In this document: piece after piece, positions 6,760 to 10,427 of the stretch
Position numbering within the stretch: the first letter of the stretch is position 1
Layout: each line of letters begins with the position of its first letter
Assembly: GCA_039026975.1 (NCBI GenBank)
Contig: JBCCLI010000227.1
Coordinates: 1 to 10,427, forward strand
Reading direction: 5' to 3'
DNA: 10,427 nucleotides
DNA from: JBCBKZ01 sp039026975
Lineage (GTDB): Bacteria; Bacteroidota; Bacteroidia; J057
Notes under the pieces: generated by a model
The model's database searches: none
What the model was told of the DNA's origin: nothing
Seen by the model: the letters and a program-made list of their open reading frames with translations, nothing else
Position numbers and translations under genes: made by a program

Positions 6760-7574
6760 AGGAAGAAAGTAAATCATATCCCCAAGAAATACACCGTCAT
6801 GGCGGTGGGCTAGCGGGCATGGATTTGCGAGTCGGCCGCCATCTCGCTCTTGGATGTGGTAGCCTAAGATCCCGGCCGACTCTTCATGCAATCCCCTTCA
6901 GTTCCACTGGGATGACGAAAGGGGAAAGGAAAACACACCGTCATGGCGGTGGGCTACAGCGAGTGGAGTTGCGAGTCGGCCGCCATCTCGTACCTGTATG
7001 CGTTAGCCAGAGATCCCGGCTGACTCTTCTTACAATCCTCTCCATGCCCACCGGGATGAAGAAGAAGGAGGGATACACCCATGTGGAAGCTTTTCAATCA
7101 AATTGGAATGTTAAGAGTAATAAGGTCCCTGAGGTTCTCGAAGGGACAAATAGCTCTATGGACCTGTGCAGGTCCGAGAGCATCAACCACCTAGAGGGAA
7201 AGGTTTCGAATAGAACACGAGCTTGTCTGTCTCCCTCCAAAGTAAAAGGGAATACCCTAATTGAGATATTGGTGAGCTTGTCAGTTCTGTCTCTACTATT
7301 TGTGATGGGGATGTTCTTATTGCAGCAGTTGACGGGTATGTATTCTCCTGTAAAGGTGTTTCAACATAGAGCCATTGTAAGAGAAGTATTATATAGGCCG
7401 CTTCCAGATAAATATCAGGAAGAGGAGGAGTGGAACATTAAAGGAAGAAGAGTTGTCAGGAGCATTCGTAGTTTGAATAAGGAGGCGCATGTAGTGCAGG
7501 TAAAGGTGAGCTGTTTCTGGAATGAGCAGCTTATGCTGGAAAGGAACAGATACATAACCCTAAGCTATGAATAG
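6756..7574 (+). CDS. GspI-like minor pseudopilin with repeat-derived N-terminal extension
   Basis: The conserved part starts at codon 7248: KVKG, then NTLIEILVSLSVLSLLFVMG. This is a class III prepilin site with glutamate at +5, a hydrophobic helix, and a 107-residue mature protein whose size and ending (VQVKVSCFWNEQLMLERNRY) fit GspI. Upstream, the frame stays open for about 165 codons back to ATG 6756, which overlaps the stop of the previous gene as ATGA. ATG 6750, two codons earlier in the same frame, is an alternative start. Most of this extension is encoded by two palindromic repeats (6791-7060) and a further hairpin-rich stretch (about 7125-7237), so it is probably inserted DNA. ATG 7158 is an internal in-frame start that would leave a 31-residue leader. 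The gene overlaps the GspJ-like gene by 8 bases. The pseudopilin core is confident; the true start is not. Confidence 0.7.
   Translation: MKEESKSYPQEIHRHGGGLAGMDLRVGRHLALGCGSLRSRPTLHAIPFSSTGMTKGERKTHRHGGGLQRVELRVGRHLVPVCVSQRSRLTLLTILSMPTGMKKKEGYTHVEAFQSNWNVKSNKVPEVLEGTNSSMDLCRSESINHLEGKVSNRTRACLSPSKVKGNTLIEILVSLSVLSLLFVMGMFLLQQLTGMYSPVKVFQHRAIVREVLYRPLPDKYQEEEEWNIKGRRVVRSIRSLNKEAHVVQVKVSCFWNEQLMLERNRYITLSYE
6791..6917. repeat. Palindromic interspersed repeat, copy A
   Basis: This GC-rich unit is bounded by CGTCAT (6795-6800) and ATGACG (6912-6917) as inverted ends. It holds three stems: ATGGCGG/CCGCCAT (6799-6805 with 6836-6842), GAGTCGGCC/GGCCGACTC (6829-6837 with 6874-6882) and ATCCCGG/CTGGGAT (6869-6875 with 6907-6913). 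Neighbouring stems share two bases, so not all can form fully at once. It lies inside the GspI-like frame and reads through without a stop. It is much more GC-rich than its surroundings and has no coding function of its own, so it looks like a REP- or MITE-like mobile repeat. Confidence 0.8.
6935..7060. repeat. Palindromic interspersed repeat, copy B
   Basis: This copy is about 80% identical to copy A by eye and aligns without gaps at an offset of exactly 144 bases. The three stems are conserved at 6943-6949/6980-6986, 6973-6981/7018-7026 and 7013-7019/7051-7057. Where the copies differ inside stems, pairing is kept as Watson-Crick or G-U: GGCCGACTC in A is GGCTGACTC here, and CTGGGAT in A is CCGGGAT here. 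The heptamer ATACACC occurs just before copy A (6789-6795) and just after copy B (7073-7079), a possible target duplication around the pair. Confidence 0.8.
7125..7237. repeat. Hairpin-rich segment, probable second repeat element
   Basis: Three inverted repeats follow one another: GTCCCT/AGGGAC (7125-7130 with 7142-7147, around GAGGTTCTCGA), GGACCTG/CAGGTCC with a two-base loop (7160-7166 with 7169-7175, plus outer CTCT/AGAG), and GAGGGA/TCCCTC (7194-7199 with 7232-7237). It lies in the extension of the GspI-like frame, right up to the conserved KVKG site. It resembles common dispersed palindromes, but I see only this one copy in the window, so repeat status is inferred. The in-frame ATG 7158 sits at the foot of the middle hairpin. 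Confidence 0.45.
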
Positions 7575-8028
7575 GTACGGACTAGATGGATTTACCTTGC
7601 TTGAGTTATTGGTGGTGATAGCCCTTACCTCCTTGGTATTACTACTAGGTCAATACATCTATATAGCCTTTTATCACTTTCATACTCAGTATGAAACCAG
7701 CGTAAGCTACACATATGAACTAAGCCAAATCCAGTATAGTATAGATCGGGACATACTGCAGGCTACTGCCTTCCAATGGGAAGAGGAAAATGAATTGTGT
7801 TTGATGAATGGAGAGGATCTTATCTCCTGTTATCTGCTACATGCTGAGGGAATACGAAAGAGCTGGGGAGTATATGCCATGAATTGGGAACTAAGCGGAA
7901 ATTGGCAAGTGGATACAACTTCTACCACACTCCTATTTACAGATAGCCTTAGAAATATACATTTAAGATTTAACCTGCCAGCAAAAGGAACAGCAAAAAA
8001 AGGAACAGCAAAAAGAGATAACCTATGA
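7567..8028 (+). CDS. GspJ-like minor pseudopilin
   Basis: This 153-residue prepilin has a short leader MNRYGLDG, a class III cleavage site after G8, then FTLLELLVVIALTSLVLLLG with glutamate at +5 (E13). The hydrophobic helix spans about 9-30. The mature part begins with a helix containing IQYSIDRDILQA (55-66), the pattern of GspJ/PulJ, followed by a strand-rich domain. GspJ usually forms a tip complex with GspI and GspK, and here all three candidates are adjacent. It overlaps GspI by 8 bases and GspF by ATGA at 8025. The C-terminal tail holds a 15-base tandem duplication giving GTAKKGTAK, which looks like local slippage and makes a basic tail. The pseudopilin call is firm; the J identity rests on order and that motif. 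Confidence 0.78.
   Translation: MNRYGLDGFTLLELLVVIALTSLVLLLGQYIYIAFYHFHTQYETSVSYTYELSQIQYSIDRDILQATAFQWEEENELCLMNGEDLISCYLLHAEGIRKSWGVYAMNWELSGNWQVDTTSTTLLFTDSLRNIHLRFNLPAKGTAKKGTAKRDNL
7983..8015 (+). repeat. 15-base tandem duplication at the end of the GspJ-like gene
   Basis: GGAACAGCAAAAAAA (from 7987) is followed directly by GGAACAGCAAAAAGA (from 8002). The duplication keeps the frame and adds Gly-Thr-Ala-Lys-Lys repeats to the protein tail. A-runs favour slippage. Confidence 0.7.
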
Positions 8029-9164
8029 GACTGGATACACAATATAAATCAGCTTATCTCCCTACCCAGTCTCCCCTACAGGTGGAAAAAGAGTCCATCT
8101 GGAAAAGAGATATTCAGCTAGGTCCTGCTGTTACGCTTAAGGACAGGTTCCAATTGTATCAGCTACTTAGTATCCTGATGAGTGCAGGCCTAACTATTCT
8201 TGACTGTATGTCAGTCATGCAGGAGCAGATCAAGAAAGCTAAACTCAAGAGAATGTTGGCAGATATCAGCATGCATTTACAGGATGGACTTTCTCTGGCA
8301 GAAAGTATGGAACAGTTAGCGGACTATTTCAGTCCCTTTGAAATATATAATATAGAGATGGGAGAACAAACAGGCGAGCTAGTAAACATCCTAAAGAATC
8401 TAGCTCACTTCTATGAAAAGAGAATTAAGCTGAAACGTAAACTTTGGCAAGCACTTTCTTACCCTGTATCAGTCATTTTCATTGCCCTTTTAGTCATGGT
8501 CTTCATGATCAACTATGTGGTGCCCATGTTTCAGGATGTATTCAAGCGTTTTGATGCAGACCTACCGCCCATTACCCAGTTTGTATTAGACCTTTCTCAT
8601 GCCTTTCAAGCCTATGCTTACTGGGCAGCTGTAGGAGCGGGAGGCATAATTTTCCTACTTTACAGGTTTAGGAAACATACAAAATGGAGAACTTTCATAG
8701 CTAAACTTAGTATTAAGCTTCCCATTATGGGGCCTCTGTTACTCAAGCTACAGCTAGCCAGGTTCTGTTATTCATTTTCTCTCTTACTCCGCTCCAAGAT
8801 TAACATGGATCAGGCCCTCCTCCTCATGGATAGGATTCTCACCTTTCCACCCCTCCAATCGGCCTTGGTACAGATTCGAGAAGAAGTTACAGTAGGGAAT
8901 ACCCTCTATGATGCTATGAAGGTTCATTCTCTCTTCCCTACCTACTTTCTGCAAATTATCAGAGTAGGGGAGCGCACAGCTCAGTTGGGAAATATGTTAG
9001 AAAAACTGGCCTACAGCCTGGATGAAGAAAGTGAAGCAGGAATCAACCAGCTAACCCAGTTTCTGGAACCCTTGCTTATCATGATTTTGGGGACGATGGT
9101 AGCTACTATACTGGTAGCTATGTACTTACCTATGTTTGAATTAGGAAATGCTATTGGAAATTAA
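8025..9164 (+). CDS. gspF: Type II secretion/type IV pilus inner-membrane platform protein GspF/PilC
   Basis: This 379-residue polytopic membrane protein has the two T2SF domains of the GspF/PilC family, at about residues 41-165 and 245-368. Each carries the conserved helix-turn motif: GEQTGEL (113-119) in the first and GERTAQL (315-321) in the second. Membrane segments lie at about 147-169, 196-214 and 349-369, and the protein ends with the typical LPMFELG. In the family this protein sits in the inner membrane at the centre of the assembly platform, where the cytoplasmic ATPase acts on it to add pilin subunits. Length is near the usual 400, with a slightly short N-terminus. It is coupled to GspJ by ATGA and is followed at once by the major pseudopilin. 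This is the best-supported family call in the operon. Confidence 0.93.
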   Translation: MRLDTQYKSAYLPTQSPLQVEKESIWKRDIQLGPAVTLKDRFQLYQLLSILMSAGLTILDCMSVMQEQIKKAKLKRMLADISMHLQDGLSLAESMEQLADYFSPFEIYNIEMGEQTGELVNILKNLAHFYEKRIKLKRKLWQALSYPVSVIFIALLVMVFMINYVVPMFQDVFKRFDADLPPITQFVLDLSHAFQAYAYWAAVGAGGIIFLLYRFRKHTKWRTFIAKLSIKLPIMGPLLLKLQLARFCYSFSLLLRSKINMDQALLLMDRILTFPPLQSALVQIREEVTVGNTLYDAMKVHSLFPTYFLQIIRVGERTAQLGNMLEKLAYSLDEESEAGINQLTQFLEPLLIMILGTMVATILVAMYLPMFELGNAIGN

Positions 9165-9174
9165 CACAAATAGT

Positions 9175-9573
9175 ATGCACAAAGTAAAAGGACTTACCCT
9201 TACCGAGCTCTTAATTGTACTGGCCATTTTAGGCGTATTATTGCTGCTGGCCTTTCCGGTTATCACCCCTATTTTTGCTAAGACCCATGCCATGGAAGCT
9301 AAAACTAACCTTAAGCATTTGTCAGAGCTTCAAAAGGTATATTATCTGGAGCACATGACCTACTCAGATGAATTTATTCAGTTGGGCTTTGAGCAACCGA
9401 GGCTGGTTACTGAAGAAGATGGAACGGCTCACTTCCAAATAGAGGTACTACAGGTATCCCGTGAAAACTATATGGCACGAGCTACTGCTATCACTGACTT
9501 TGATGGAGACGGCGTGTTTAACGTCTGGGAGGTAAGTAAAAACGGTATTCCTAAAGAAGTAGTACCAGACTGA
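9175..9573 (+). CDS. gspG: GspG-like major pseudopilin
   Basis: The leader MHKVKG is cut after G6 to give LTLTELLIVLAILGVLLLLA, with glutamate at +5 (E11), a long hydrophobic helix and then the pilin helix EAKTNLKHLSELQKVYYLEH. The mature length of about 127 residues is typical of GspG/PilA. Near the C-terminus, DFDGDGVFNVW (108-118) is acidic and looks like a calcium-binding loop, as GspG has in this part of the fold. I chose ATG 9175 because it gives the usual short basic leader and lies 10 bases after the GspF stop. ATG 9148, in the same frame, would give a 15-residue leader and a 17-base overlap with gspF. It would form the body of the pseudopilus, and it probably ends the first transcription block, since a 229-base gap follows. 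Confidence 0.85.
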   Translation: MHKVKGLTLTELLIVLAILGVLLLLAFPVITPIFAKTHAMEAKTNLKHLSELQKVYYLEHMTYSDEFIQLGFEQPRLVTEEDGTAHFQIEVLQVSRENYMARATAITDFDGDGVFNVWEVSKNGIPKEVVPD

Positions 9574-9688
9574 GGAAGCATTTTCCTGAAAAGGTTGTTG
9601 AGGTACTATTACTCAGAACTCTTAATTGGTAGAAAGTAGATTAAACATAATTACTTACTTAACTGAATTTGAGAAGATAAGTGAACCT

Positions 9689-9746
9689 ATGGACGGGCTG
9701 CTTTAGCTGCCCAAAGATCGTTCGTCAGCTGAAGCTGACAATCCAT
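9689..9746. repeat. Twin hairpins in intergenic gap (REP-like or structured RNA)
   Basis: GGGCTGCTTTAGCTGCCC (9695-9712) folds with 4 and 3 pairs around one T-T mismatch. GTCAGC-TGAA-GCTGAC (9724-9739) is a perfect hairpin. Outer ATGGA (9689-9693) and TCCAT (9742-9746) can close both into a three-way junction. There is no T-run after either hairpin, so an intrinsic terminator is unlikely. Two adjacent short hairpins resemble REP/BIME elements. The rest of the gap (9574-9802) shows no gene; it should also contain any promoter for the peptidase, but none is clear. Confidence 0.5.
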
Positions 9747-9802
9747 GTAATCTACGGATCATCTAATTCAGGGGATATAAATAGAACAAAATACTGATGT
9801 AA

Positions 9803-10276
9803 ATGGCCTATATCTCCTTAGTTGTTATAGGCTTGCTCTCCTGTGTCTGGATAGCCTGGGAGGATCTGAAAAGCAGGTATATTCATATTCTTCCTTTTCT
9901 TCTTTTGGGGATAAGTGGAGCGATATACCTATATCTCTCTTTTCCGAAAGAATGGTACATCTATCTACTCCTAAATCTGGGAGGCGTAGGAATACTTATG
10001 CTTCTGCTAGGATTGATCTACAGATGGAAGGGGGAAAAAAACATCTTAGATAATAAGCTAGGGTTAGGAGATATCTTTATGTTTGGCTCACTAGCATGCT
10101 GGTTTATGCCTAAATCTTTCTGGTCTTTCTTCAGCCTAAATATGTGTGTATGGGCAGGAGTCTACGGCCTACTTCAAATCACTCAGTTTCTTCCTAAAAA
10201 CTATCCCATTCCTCTAGCAGGGCTGTTAGCTATAGGATTTATGGTTTACCAATTGGGATTAATGCTATTGGTATGA
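9803..10276 (+). CDS. Short A24-family prepilin peptidase
   Basis: This 157-residue, highly hydrophobic protein carries both active-site signatures of aspartic A24 prepilin peptidases. The first is WEDLKSRYIH, with the first catalytic aspartate (D21) followed by the usual basic residues. The second is the GxGD motif GLGD (87-90), with D90. Several membrane segments surround these: about 3-19, 29-46, 52-73, and more after 92. It lacks the N-terminal methyltransferase domain and zinc-binding cysteines of full-length PilD/GspO (about 250-290 residues), so it is a peptidase-only type like TadV/CpaA or archaeal FlaK. It should cleave the leaders of the pseudopilins encoded upstream, at the inner-membrane cytoplasmic face. 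It overlaps the GspE-like gene by ATGA at 10273. Mature N-termini may not be methylated, or another enzyme may do this. Confidence 0.82.
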   Translation: MAYISLVVIGLLSCVWIAWEDLKSRYIHILPFLLLGISGAIYLYLSFPKEWYIYLLLNLGGVGILMLLLGLIYRWKGEKNILDNKLGLGDIFMFGSLACWFMPKSFWSFFSLNMCVWAGVYGLLQITQFLPKNYPIPLAGLLAIGFMVYQLGLMLLV

Positions 10277-10427
10277 TGAATAGATTAGAAGGCCTTGATC
10301 TCAAAACCATTGGGATACTTAATGCAGAACAAGCCCATACCTTCCGGGTAATCCCTACCAGAGTAAATGGGAAGGAAATAGACCTAGCTGGTGATCAGTC
10401 TTCCCATCAGTATATACCGGAGCTTCA
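10273..10427 (+). CDS. gspE: N-terminus of a GspE/PilB-like secretion ATPase (partial)
   Basis: An open frame starts at ATG 10273 (a second ATG is at 10276) and runs off the window end after 51 complete codons. Residues 14-50 (GILNAEQAHTFRVIPTRVNG, then KEIDLAGD, then YIPEL) follow the pattern of the N-terminal domain of GspE/PilB ATPases: an Ala in a helix, then a Pro-leading strand, then a strand with L-A. The catalytic Walker motifs would lie beyond the edge. The start is translationally coupled to the peptidase by ATGA. Context strongly favours this call, since GspF requires such an ATPase and none is seen elsewhere here. Sequence evidence alone is moderate. Confidence 0.62.
   Translation, partial: MMNRLEGLDLKTIGILNAEQAHTFRVIPTRVNGKEIDLAGDQSSHQYIPEL

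Noticed and set aside
6791..7060. The 48-residue peptide repeat as a real protein domain
   Set aside because: Similarity between the copies tracks DNA palindromes and stem pairing rather than amino acid conservation, and the peptide is low in hydrophobic core pattern.
6789..7079. A clean insertion of exactly the segment between the ATACACC heptamers
   Set aside because: Removing that 284-base unit shifts the frame and soon meets a stop, so a single simple insertion does not restore a good gene; more than one event is needed.
7830..8042. Minus-strand open frame across the GspJ-GspF junction
   Set aside because: Its sequence simply mirrors the tandem duplication and pseudopilin coding strand; no independent support.
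9573..9587. AGGAA/TTCCT hairpin at the gspG stop codon as terminator
   Set aside because: Only five pairs, weak, and followed by GAAAAGG instead of a T-run.

Overview
The window looks like the chromosome of a Bacteroidota bacterium, probably Cytophagales or a relative. The clues are a long Rhs-like exported protein of the kind common in that phylum, a LytTR regulator, starts with no clear Shine-Dalgarno sequence, and low-to-moderate G+C with very AT-rich intergenic DNA. All genes read on the + strand. I saw no tRNA, rRNA, CRISPR array or complete transposase gene.

Layout. Bases 2-94 are the last 30 codons of an unidentified gene. A 236-base gap carries a strong hairpin (274-317) just before a 1274-residue secreted YD/Rhs-repeat protein (331-4155), which ends at a good terminator (4179-4209). 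A 456-base AT-rich gap follows, with inverted and direct repeats.

Bases 4612-9573 form a tightly packed operon: a stand-alone LytTR DNA-binding protein; a small bitopic protein resembling GspC/PilP; a PilX/GspK-like protein with a strand-rich, possibly beta-helical ectodomain; GspI-like and GspJ-like minor pseudopilins; the GspF platform protein; and a GspG-like major pseudopilin. A 229-base gap with twin hairpins separates this from a short A24 prepilin peptidase (9803-10276). The peptidase overlaps the start of a GspE/PilB-like ATPase that runs off the window end.

Together these genes encode much of a type II secretion or type IV pilus-like machine. The peptidase would trim the prepilins, GspF and GspE would drive fibre assembly, the minor pseudopilins would initiate or cap the fibre, and the GspC-like protein would link to a secretin that is not in the window. 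The LytTR protein is a likely local regulator. Bacteroidota mostly export proteins by type IX secretion, so this locus is of interest.

The strangest feature is a pair of about 80% identical palindromic repeats, 144 bases (48 codons) apart, lying inside the reading frame of the GspI-like gene. They sit between a start codon coupled to the upstream stop and the conserved pseudopilin cleavage site, and the frame stays open throughout. This predicts either a leader of about 165 residues or use of an internal start. It resembles the in-frame palindromic elements known from Rickettsia, here in the one part of a pilin that is cut off and discarded.
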